From contig CAZCAC010000015.1 in NCBI GenBank assembly GCA_964496575.1, positions 37,924 to 101,923 on the forward strand: 64,000 nucleotides of DNA, read 5' to 3'. This stretch comes from CAZCAC01 sp964496575 (GTDB taxonomy: Bacteria; Planctomycetota; UBA1135; GCA-002686595). Under the pieces are notes generated by a model, which saw only the letters and a list, made by a program, of their open reading frames with translations, made no database searches and was not told where the DNA came from. Positions 42,120-49,045 of the stretch are shown here, in pieces. Within the stretch, counting starts at the first letter, position 1. Each line of letters begins with the position of its first letter. The position numbers were made by a program, and so were the translations under genes.

Positions 42120-43510
42120 ACATGAACATCATCAGCGCGATCACCGTCCTCGCCTGTCTCGCCGGCCTCGCGTCGGCGCAGGAGAATCCCGAGGCCGAGG
42201 AGGGCCACTGGTCCTCCTTCCGCGGCTACCGCGCGCTGGGCGTGGCCGAGGGGTACGAGACCGCCGTCGAGTGGAGCGTCCCCGAGAGGCAGGGGATCGC
42301 CTGGCGCACGCCGATCCCCGGCCTCGCCCACTCGAGCCCGATCGTCTGGGGGAACAAGGTCTTCGTCACCACCGCTGAACGTCTCGAGGGTGAGCCGGAG
42401 CTGAAGGCGGGGCTCTACGGCGCCGGCGAATCGGTGAAGGACGAGGGACCGCACACCTTCGACGTGTACTGCCTCGATCGCGAGACCGGGGAGGTGCTGT
42501 GGAAGAAGACCGCCCACCGCGGCGTGCCGGTGATCAAGCGACACCCCAAGGCGACGCACGCCAACTCGACGCCCGCTTGCGACGGCGAGAAGGTGATCGC
42601 GTTCTTCGGCTCGGAAGGGCTCTACGCCTACGACCACGAAGGGAAGCTCCTGTGGAAGCGCGACCTCGGCGTGCTCGACTGTGGGGCTCCGCCGCTCGGA
42701 TCCGACCTCGACACCGATCCGTACCAGTGGGGTTTCGCCAGCTCGCCGATCCTCTTCGGGGACAAGGTGATCGTGCAGTGCGACGTGCAGGGGCAGAGCT
42801 TCGTCGCGGCGCTCGATGCGGAGACCGGTGAGGACCTCTGGCGTACGAATCGCGAGGAGGAGCCGACGTGGTGCACCCCCGCGGTCCACGAGGTCTCCAG
42901 CGGCGATGGGGGCCAGGTCATCTGCAACGGCTTTGCTCACATCGGAGGCTACGACCTCGCGACCGGCGCCGAGCTGTGGAAGCTCTCCGGTGGCGGAGAC
43001 GTGCCGGTGCCGACGCCGGTCATCGCTCTCGACAAGATCTTCCTGACCAGCGCCCACGGCCGGCTCGCGCCCCTCTACGCGATCGACGTGGAGGCGGCGA
43101 AGGGGGAGCTGACCGCGAGCCCCGCGGAGACGAGTGCGATGCTCTGGTATCACGGTCGCCGCGGCGTCTACATGCAGACCCCGCTGGTCTACGGCTTCGA
43201 GCTCTACGTCTGCAGCGACGGCGGGGTCGTCGGCTGCTACGACCCCGACAGCGGCGAGCAGATCTACCGCGAGCGCCTCGGCGCGGGGGGCAGCGGCTTC
43301 AGCGGCTCGCCGGTCGCCGCCGACGGCAAGCTCTACTTCACCGGCGAGCCCGGTGAGGTCCACGTGGTCGCCGCGGGACCGGAGTTCGAGGTTCTCTCGG
43401 TGAACGACCTCGGCGAGGAGTGCCTGTCGACGCCCGCGATCTCGCGCGGTCGGCTCTTTTTCCGTACCGTGGGACACCTCCTGGCCGTCGATCCCCCCGG
43501 TACCGAATGA
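42116..43510 (+). CDS. secreted PQQ-like beta-propeller protein 4 (paralogue of 3)
   Basis: 464-aa exported propeller. Signal peptide IISAITVLACLAGLASAQ, then HWSSFRGYRALGVAEGYET. The same repeat order as its upstream neighbour, e.g. HSSPIVWGNKVFVTTA, GLYAYDHEGKLLWKRD, VQCDVQGQSFVAALDAETG and GGYDLATGAELWKLSGGG. It differs by an insertion of about 15 residues after LGVLDCGAPPLGSD. Starts with ATG overlapping the previous stop (ATGA); a second ATG is two codons in. Duplicate genes kept in translational coupling suggest that similar amounts of both proteins are needed. Confidence 0.88.
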   Translation: MNMNIISAITVLACLAGLASAQENPEAEEGHWSSFRGYRALGVAEGYETAVEWSVPERQGIAWRTPIPGLAHSSPIVWGNKVFVTTAERLEGEPELKAGLYGAGESVKDEGPHTFDVYCLDRETGEVLWKKTAHRGVPVIKRHPKATHANSTPACDGEKVIAFFGSEGLYAYDHEGKLLWKRDLGVLDCGAPPLGSDLDTDPYQWGFASSPILFGDKVIVQCDVQGQSFVAALDAETGEDLWRTNREEEPTWCTPAVHEVSSGDGGQVICNGFAHIGGYDLATGAELWKLSGGGDVPVPTPVIALDKIFLTSAHGRLAPLYAIDVEAAKGELTASPAETSAMLWYHGRRGVYMQTPLVYGFELYVCSDGGVVGCYDPDSGEQIYRERLGAGGSGFSGSPVAADGKLYFTGEPGEVHVVAAGPEFEVLSVNDLGEECLSTPAISRGRLFFRTVGHLLAVDPPGTE

Positions 43511-44841
43511 AGACCACTGCCCTCCTCTCCGCGCTCTTCCTCCTCCTCTCCACCGCGAACGCCCAGGACTGGCCGAACTGGCGCGGGCCGCATCACGACG
43601 GCTCCACCGAGGTCGAAGGGCTGCCGGCGACCTTCTCGAAGAGCGAGAACGTGCACTGGGCCGCTGGCCTTCCAGGACCGGGCGCCAGCACGCCGATCGT
43701 GATCGGGGAGCGCATCTTCCTGACCGCCATCGACGGGGAAGCCGGGGAGCTCCTGGCGATCTGCCTCGACCGAGACGGCGGTGAGGAGCGCTGGATCGAG
43801 ATGGCCGGCAGCGGCTATCGGCCCGGTGGCGCCGGCTCGAAGACCGCGCTCCACCGGCGCAGCAACTACGCGTCGCCCTCCGCTGCCACCGACGGCGAGC
43901 GGGTGGTCTTCTTCTTCGGCAACGGCGACCTGGTCTGCTACGACCTGGAGGGCGAGCGGTTGTGGGCGCGCAACCTGCAGAAGGACTACGGCGACTTCGC
44001 GTTCCAGTGGACCTTCTCCGCCTCGCCGACGATCTTCGGGGGCAAGCTGTTCATGCCGATCCTGCAGCGCGACGAGCCGGCGCGAGGGGTCGGGAAGGAC
44101 GGAGGGGAGTCGTTCCTCCTGGCGCTGGACGTGAAGAGCGGCGAGCAGGTCTACCGGCACGTTCGCCCCTCCGACGCCCGGATGGAGTCGCTCGAGTCCT
44201 TCGCCACCGCGATCCCCTACCGGGGGAAGGAGCGCGAGGAGCTGCTCATCGTCGGTGGCGACGTCATCACGGGTCACGACCCGGCGACGGGGAAGGAGCT
44301 CTGGCGGTGGGGGACCTGGAACCCCGGCCATCGCGAGGAGTGGTGGCGCGTGGTGCCCTCGCCGGTGGTCGGTGCCGGAATGGCGCTCGCTTGCGGCCCG
44401 AAGGGCGCGCCGGTGTGCGCGGTGCGCCTCGGCGGAGAGGGCACGCTCGACGACGATTCGCTGGCCTGGAAGAGCGGCGGCCGCCGCGACCCGGTGACCA
44501 CCGACGTCCCGACACCGCTCTTCTTCGACGGGGACTTCTTCGTGCTCAGCGACCTGCGGGAGTCGCTGACCCGCGTCGACGCCGCGACGGGGGAGCGGGA
44601 ATGGACGATCCGCCTCCCCGGCGAGTACAAGTGGCGCGCCTCCCCGACCGGTGCCGACGGGAGGATCTGGCTGCTCGATCACGGTGGTCACGTGGTGGTG
44701 GTCGACGCGAAGAGCGGCGAGGTGGTTCACCGCGTCTCGATGGGGGAGGAGGACGACGACTTCATCCGCTCCACGATCGTCGTCGCTGACCGCAGCCTGT
44801 TCGTGCGCACCAATACGACGCTGTTCCGTATCGGCGAGTAG
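43507..44841 (+). CDS. secreted PQQ-like beta-propeller protein 5
   Basis: 444-aa exported propeller. Signal peptide TTALLSALFLLLSTANAQ, then DWPNWRGPHHDGSTEVEGLP, the standard start of the planctomycete PQQ-like group. Repeats: ASTPIVIGERIFLTAI, CYDLEGERLWARN, SASPTIFGGKLFMPIL, ALDVKSGEQVYRHV, HDPATGKELWRWGTW, TRVDAATGEREWTIRL, VVDAKSGEVVHRVS. More distant from proteins 3 and 4 than they are from each other. ATG overlaps the previous stop by 4 nt. Last gene of the cluster, followed by a strong bidirectional hairpin. Confidence 0.88.
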   Translation: MKTTALLSALFLLLSTANAQDWPNWRGPHHDGSTEVEGLPATFSKSENVHWAAGLPGPGASTPIVIGERIFLTAIDGEAGELLAICLDRDGGEERWIEMAGSGYRPGGAGSKTALHRRSNYASPSAATDGERVVFFFGNGDLVCYDLEGERLWARNLQKDYGDFAFQWTFSASPTIFGGKLFMPILQRDEPARGVGKDGGESFLLALDVKSGEQVYRHVRPSDARMESLESFATAIPYRGKEREELLIVGGDVITGHDPATGKELWRWGTWNPGHREEWWRVVPSPVVGAGMALACGPKGAPVCAVRLGGEGTLDDDSLAWKSGGRRDPVTTDVPTPLFFDGDFFVLSDLRESLTRVDAATGEREWTIRLPGEYKWRASPTGADGRIWLLDHGGHVVVVDAKSGEVVHRVSMGEEDDDFIRSTIVVADRSLFVRTNTTLFRIGE

Positions 44842-44859
44842 AGAGGAATCACAACAAGA

Positions 44860-44892
44860 GGGGCGGGCGGCATCGGTAGTGCCGCCCGCCCC
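44860..44892. terminator. 13-bp perfect hairpin between convergent genes
   Basis: GGGGCGGGCGGCA (44860-44872) pairs with TGCCGCCCGCCCC (44880-44892) around a 7-nt loop. It lies between the fifth propeller gene (+) and the planctomycete-type secreted protein gene (-). There is no T-run, but its strength and position support a bidirectional terminator. Confidence 0.7.
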
Positions 44893-44927
44893 CTCATAGC
44901 TCGGAGAGAGAGGAGAGATGTTCTCGC

Positions 44928-46097
44928 TCAGGGGTTCCAGGTGATCCCCAGACCGTTGGAGGTGTTGAAGTCGTTCGCGCAGGGCGAGTTGAGGGGGTTG
45001 CGGTACCAGAGCTGGTAGTACTTGGTCTGGCCGGCGATGATGTTGCCCGCCTTCGAGGAAATCGTGTAGCCGTAGCCCGTGGTGTCGATGTAGCCGGTGC
45101 CGTCGGACGTGGTGGTGCCGAGGCGCTTCAGGCTGCCGCCGGCGCAGCGGAGGCCGTCGCCCCACGCGGTGCCGTTACCGAGGTTGTTGTCCGCCTGGAA
45201 GAAGAGGCCGAACTGGTTGTGCTCGGTGTACTGGCCCATCAGGACCAGGGTGTCGGCGCTGAGGCTCGGGACGCCCGCTGCGGTGAGCAGGGCGCCGGAG
45301 GCGTACTGGCCGTTGGCGCAACCGGCGCCGGGAAGGGTGCCTTCGTTGGCGCAGGGGCACGCGGCGCCGGTGCCGTCGCCGTAGCAGTAGGAGACGCCCA
45401 GATCGTCCGGGCCGAGCTGCATGTTGTCCCAGTCGAAGTCGATGAAGCCGAGGACGAAGCCGCCCCAGGGGCTCCCGTTGGTGAAAGCGACGTACGAGAC
45501 GTCCTGGATGATCAGGTTCCAGTCGGCGTCGTCGTCACCGCTGCCGTAGGTTCCACCGAGGCCCTGGATCGTCCAGCCGGTGGGGATGGTGGTGGAGGCG
45601 TAGGGGATGTCGTAGCGGATGTTGGTCCAGACGCCGGGGACGATCGCGGCACCGAAGCCGGCGAAGGTGTAGTTCCAGTCGATCGGGGCGACGGCCATGA
45701 TGTCGTCGGTGACCTCGGGGGTGCCCATGTCGTTGGCGAGGACCAGGCACATGAACATGCCGAAGGGGCTCGTGCCGGCGTTGTGGCGGAAGTCGCCCGA
45801 CATGTAGTCGACGCCCTTGGCGCGGAAGTCGCCGGTCCACTCGGCGCTGCCTTGAGCGGCCTGCCAGAACCAGACGTCGATCTGGGCCTGGGTGTTGAGG
45901 TACTGGACGCAGCCGCCCGGGTTGCCGCCGGTGGCGACGTGGGTCCCGGCGACCTCGCTGATCGCGAAGCCGTTGTAGGTGCCGTTCCAGTCGAGGTGCC
46001 AGTTGTTCGGGTTGCCGCCTTCGAAGTCTTCGACGATCTGGGCCTGAGCCAGGCCGCCGACCAGAAGGGCAGCGCTGAGGAGAGCGGAGGTTCTCAT
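44928..46097 (-). CDS. secreted protein with planctomycete-type Cys-rich C-terminal module
   Basis: 389-aa exported protein. Signal peptide SALLSAALLVGGLAQAQ. Residues 20-235 form a jelly-roll-like beta domain (IVEDFEGGNPNNWHLDWNGTY, WFWQAAQGSAEWTGDFRAKG, DYMSGDFRHNAG, WDNMQLG), reminiscent of laminin-G/CBM-like folds. After YCYGDGTGAACPCANEG comes GAGCANGQYASGALLTAAG and LVLMGQYTEHNQFGLFFQADN, a module that I know as very common and paralogous in Poly30-type planctomycetes. The C-terminus YYQLWYRNPLNSPC fits that module. No catalytic motif; a surface or matrix protein is likely, function unknown. Its upstream region is shared with the divergent gene at 46330. Confidence 0.8.
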   Translation of the reverse strand: MRTSALLSAALLVGGLAQAQIVEDFEGGNPNNWHLDWNGTYNGFAISEVAGTHVATGGNPGGCVQYLNTQAQIDVWFWQAAQGSAEWTGDFRAKGVDYMSGDFRHNAGTSPFGMFMCLVLANDMGTPEVTDDIMAVAPIDWNYTFAGFGAAIVPGVWTNIRYDIPYASTTIPTGWTIQGLGGTYGSGDDDADWNLIIQDVSYVAFTNGSPWGGFVLGFIDFDWDNMQLGPDDLGVSYCYGDGTGAACPCANEGTLPGAGCANGQYASGALLTAAGVPSLSADTLVLMGQYTEHNQFGLFFQADNNLGNGTAWGDGLRCAGGSLKRLGTTTSDGTGYIDTTGYGYTISSKAGNIIAGQTKYYQLWYRNPLNSPCANDFNTSNGLGITWNP

Positions 46098-46204
46098 GAT
46101 CTGTTGTGTCCGAATGTCGGTGAGAGAAGAGTCGGGGTCGGGGTCCGGTGGGTGATCGCCGGGCCGATGTCCATGGGGGACAGAGCAAGGGAATCCCTGG
46201 GGTG

Positions 46205-46216
46205 TTCCCCGGGGAA
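46205..46216. promoter_or_regulatory. 12-bp palindrome TTCCCCGGGGAA
   Basis: A perfect palindrome in the 232-bp divergent gap 46098-46329. It may be an operator for either neighbouring gene. Confidence 0.3.
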
Positions 46217-46228
46217 ACTACAAGAAAT

Positions 46229-46241
46229 ATCGTCCGACGAT
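46229..46241. promoter_or_regulatory. 13-bp palindrome ATCGTC-C-GACGAT
   Basis: A second perfect palindrome, 12 bp after the first. It lies 21 bp before a TATCAT box (46263-46268). It could be a repressor site overlapping the -35 region of the gene at 46330. Confidence 0.35.
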
Positions 46242-46289
46242 TCCCTCGGCCTCTCGATCGCCTATCATTGGCCGTGGAAGAGGGTTCCT

Positions 46290-46303
46290 CCCCCCCCCCC
46301 CCC
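46290..46303 (+). repeat. C14 homopolymer in the 5' leader
   Basis: Fourteen consecutive C lie 26 nt before the ATG at 46330, between the TATCAT box and the start. Such tracts can slip and change expression. I see no other homopolymer of this length in the window. Confidence 0.9.
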
Positions 46304-46329
46304 TCGACCACGAACCCCACCTTACGAGC

Positions 46330-47571
46330 ATGAAACAGACCACCGAACAGGCCCTGGAGAGGGGCTCCGCGAGCTTCCCCGTCGACTACGAGCAGGCGAT
46401 GCAGGGGCTGCGAGGGGCGCTCACCGAGCTCCTGGCCTCGCTGGGGGAGGATCCCCGTTTGCCCCAGGAGATCTCCCGGCGCCACGGCATCAACAAGAAC
46501 CTCGCCTGGAAGGTCTGCAAGATCGTCAACTCGACCGACGTCTACGCGTGTGCCCAGCACGTCCCGGGGGTGGGCGGGGTGCGCATCCTCCTGAAGGCGT
46601 TCGGGAAGGCGGGGGCGCCCGCGACCGCCCTGGGTGGGGTCGACGAGGCGATGCAGGGCTTCGAGGGGATGGTCCGCAAGCACGTCGGGGATCGCGCCAA
46701 CCTCGACCTGTACCTCGGGGCGATCCAGCCCGACGGGATCCACTCCTCGCAGCTGGAGGTGAGCCGCCGCATGGCCTTCCAGGGAGCGAGCGCGGTGTGG
46801 GGGGTGCAGGCGCGCCTGCACCTGCACCTGCGGCTCGTCGCACCGAACGAGGAGGATCCCCTGCGCGCCGACCTGGGTACCGTCGGCGGGCTGCTCGGCT
46901 TCCGCCGCCTGCGCCCGACGGCGAGCTGGCCGGTGCTGCAGGATCAGGTGCTGAGCGAGGATCTGGAGGTCGGGGGAAGCGCTCCGATCCCCATCGATCC
47001 GGGGGGCTCGGCCGATGGTCCCGCGCTGGTTCGTGAGTTCTGTACGTCCCCGCTGCCCGAGACGCGCTCGGTGGTCGAGGGCGAAGTGACCACGCACGAG
47101 CTGTGCGAGGGACCGGTGGGCAACACCGCGTCGGTCGATTGCGTCTTCGGCTCCATCGAGCGCGCCCTGGTACCGGTCGGCTCGGCGGACGAGGTGTCCG
47201 TCGGCGAGCACTACTGCCGCGTCGAGACACCGGTCGAGATGGTGCAGTTCGACGTCCTGATCCACCGTGACCTGCCCTTCGAGATGCCGCCCAAGCTGGT
47301 GACCTACTCGCTCCTGCACGGCGAGCTGCACTTCCCGCTCTCGGGAGCGGTGCGCTGCCACCTGCCGGGGACGACCGCGGTCCAGGAGCTGGGCTCGACT
47401 CCGCCGATCATCGCCTCGCCGCACGTTCCGCGCTACGGGCGACTGGTCGAGCTCGCTTGCGACCGACTGGGTCGGGGGCTGGAGGAGTTCCGCGGCTACC
47501 GGATGACGCTCTCCTATCCGCCGATCCCCTCGATCTTCGTGATGTACCACCCGCTCGGGCGGGTGGAGTGA
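46330..47571 (+). CDS. hypothetical protein with helix-turn-helix-like N-terminus
   Basis: 413-aa cytoplasmic protein with no signal peptide or TM helix. Residues 15-75 are helical, and EISRRHGINKNLAWKVCKIVNSTDVYACAQHVPG looks like a helix-turn-helix. The remaining 300 residues are mixed alpha/beta with no motif I recognise (LDLYLGAIQPDGIHSSQLEVSRRMAFQG, GGLLGFRRLRPTASWPVLQD, YHPLGRVE at the end). It may be a transcription factor with a large sensory domain; this is inference. A C14 tract and two palindromes lie in its leader. Confidence 0.6.
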   Translation: MKQTTEQALERGSASFPVDYEQAMQGLRGALTELLASLGEDPRLPQEISRRHGINKNLAWKVCKIVNSTDVYACAQHVPGVGGVRILLKAFGKAGAPATALGGVDEAMQGFEGMVRKHVGDRANLDLYLGAIQPDGIHSSQLEVSRRMAFQGASAVWGVQARLHLHLRLVAPNEEDPLRADLGTVGGLLGFRRLRPTASWPVLQDQVLSEDLEVGGSAPIPIDPGGSADGPALVREFCTSPLPETRSVVEGEVTTHELCEGPVGNTASVDCVFGSIERALVPVGSADEVSVGEHYCRVETPVEMVQFDVLIHRDLPFEMPPKLVTYSLLHGELHFPLSGAVRCHLPGTTAVQELGSTPPIIASPHVPRYGRLVELACDRLGRGLEEFRGYRMTLSYPPIPSIFVMYHPLGRVE

Positions 47572-47628
47572 GGCACCGTACCGGATTTTGTCCTGGCACC
47601 TCACATTCCGCGGCGGAGAATGCCGCGC

Positions 47629-48027
47629 ATGGAGACCAAGGACGAAGAGCTCGAGACCGCCCTCGCCGGCGAGGCCCTCGCCAACCGCAAGTACACGGCC
47701 TGGGGCCGGAAGGCGGAGAAGGAGGGGCTGCCGGTGATCGCTCGCCTGTTCCGCGCGGCGGCGGAGGCGGAGACGATCCACGCCCTGGCGCACCTGGCGG
47801 CGATGGACGGGATCAAGTCGACCCCCGAGAACGTCGCCGCCGCCCTGGAGTCGGCGGACCAGCCCGAGCTCTTCCGTCGGGCCCAGGAGGTGCTCGCCCT
47901 CGGGCGCGACCTCGACGACGCCGACATCTACCTCTGCCCGGCCTGCGGCCACCTCGAGCTGGAGCGCCCCATCGAACCCTGTCCGACCTGTCGCCTGCCC
48001 GCGGAGAAGTTCTCCCTGGTCAGCTGA
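47629..48027 (+). CDS. rubrerythrin-like protein lacking half of the diiron domain
   Basis: 132 aa, against about 165-190 for rubrerythrins. Helices A and B are intact and carry the first ligands (AGEALANRKYTAWGRKAEKEG, RLFRAAAEAETIHALAHL). After ENVAAALES the sequence jumps to ADQPELFRRAQEVLALGRDLDDADIYLCPACG, so roughly 38 residues with helix C and the start of helix D, holding the second Glu pair and the Glu/His of E-x-x-H, are absent. The rubredoxin end (CPACG...CPTC) is complete. A normal diiron peroxidase site cannot form within one chain. ATG 47629 fits GGAG at 47615; ATG 47620 is the alternative. It lies 25 nt before the ArsC-like selenoprotein gene. Confidence 0.8.
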   Translation: METKDEELETALAGEALANRKYTAWGRKAEKEGLPVIARLFRAAAEAETIHALAHLAAMDGIKSTPENVAAALESADQPELFRRAQEVLALGRDLDDADIYLCPACGHLELERPIEPCPTCRLPAEKFSLVS

Positions 48028-48052
48028 CGCAGCGACCCTTTCCCACCGAGCC

Positions 48053-48403
48053 ATGGCCAAGCGAATCGACTGGTACTACCACCGCAAGGGGTGAACGAGC
48101 TGCAAGCGCGCGGACTCCTTCCTGGAGACCCGCGACGTCACCGTCCGTGAGACGGTCGACGCCCGCAAGGAGCGCTTCGTCGCCAAGGACCTGAAGAAGC
48201 TGTTCACCGGCGCGAACAAGATCGTCGCCGCCCGCGGCAAGAAGGAAGTCGTCTTCGACCTCGAGAAGGAGAAGCCTAGCGCCGCCGAGCTGGAGAAGGT
48301 CGTCCTCGGACCGACCGGCAATCTGCGGGCGCCGGCGATCCGGATGGGCAAGACCTGGCTGATCGGCTACGGCGACGAGACCTACGAGTCGCTCTTCGGC
48401 TGA
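48053..48403 (+). CDS. ArsC-family selenoprotein (in-frame TGA as selenocysteine)
   Basis: 116-aa thioredoxin-fold protein of the ArsC/Spx type, readable only through an in-frame TGA at 48092-48094 (codon 14). Around it the protein reads DWYYHRKG-U-TSCKRADSFLE, i.e. Sec at the first position of the redox CxxC motif. The rest is family-typical: VDARKERF, LGPTGNLRAPAIRMGKTWLIGY. There is no alternative ATG or GTG soon after the TGA. A hairpin follows (CGCGG-A-CTCC, loop TTCCT, GGAG-AC-CCGCG, 48109-48134) whose loop is 24 nt past the TGA, within the bacterial SECIS range, though its loop lacks a clear G. It is probably a thiol/selenol reductase; arsenate reduction is not certain. The preceding gene is rubrerythrin-like. 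Confidence 0.82.
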
Positions 48404-48457
48404 CCGCGGATCAGCGCGCCTGCAGGATCTCGATGTCGTAGCAGCCGTCGGGATCCG

Positions 48458-48955
48458 TCACGGCGATTCCGAGAGGGACTCGAAGATCCCGATCGAGCGG
48501 TTCTTGCGCACGTTGTGCCAGTCGAAGCAGCGGCCGTTCATGGTCACGTAGACCCCCGGCTCGAGGACCTGCACGAAGGCCAGGGCGCTGCCCAGGTTGA
48601 ACAGCCCGTCGGAGCTGCCGAAGGTGAAGGGGATCATCGCGCCGACCAGCACGATCACCTTGCCCTCGACCCGCTCGGCCAGGAAGCGCGCCGTATCGAC
48701 GATCGTATCGGTACCGTGGGTGATGACGATCTGATCCCGGTCGCACTCGGCGCAGGCCTTGACGATGATCTCGCGATCGACGTCGGTCATCTGCTGGCTG
48801 TCGATCATCATCAACGTGCGGAACTCCAGCGGGAGGTTGCAGCGCCCCTTGGTCAGCATCTCGCGGACGTGCGTGTCCTGGAAGTAGAGCTCGCCATTGA
48901 GCTCGTTGTACTCCTTGTCGAAGGTGCCGCCGGTGGCGTAGAAGCGGATCGTCAT
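48458..48955 (-). CDS. single-domain L-asparaginase-like protein
   Basis: 165-aa protein corresponding only to the N-terminal domain of type I/II asparaginases: YATGGTFDKEY (first catalytic Thr), DSQQMTD and ITHGTDTIVDTA (second catalytic Thr with Asp), then LVGAMIPFTFGSSDGLFNLGSAL. Full asparaginases are about 330 aa with a C-terminal domain that completes the active site between subunits; short versions of this length exist as a family. Activity is therefore uncertain. It converges with the ArsC-like gene 54 bp away and follows the DUF1080 gene on the same strand. A GC-rich hairpin with one G-T pair (about 48970-48995) lies upstream. Confidence 0.8.
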   Translation of the reverse strand: MTIRFYATGGTFDKEYNELNGELYFQDTHVREMLTKGRCNLPLEFRTLMMIDSQQMTDVDREIIVKACAECDRDQIVITHGTDTIVDTARFLAERVEGKVIVLVGAMIPFTFGSSDGLFNLGSALAFVQVLEPGVYVTMNGRCFDWHNVRKNRSIGIFESLSESP

Positions 48956-49045
48956 GGTCTTATCCAGCTGGGGGGGCGCACTTGGTACGCCCTCCGGCCC
49001 CGCCTGGCCAGGGAATAACGGCGGGAATGCCCATCATCGGCGGAG

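Noticed and set aside
48411..48746. Alternative frame suggesting a frameshifted, longer asparaginase C-terminus
   Set aside because: The end (AVTDPDGCYDIEILQAR) does not look like an asparaginase C-terminal domain, and single-domain asparaginases of about 165 aa exist.
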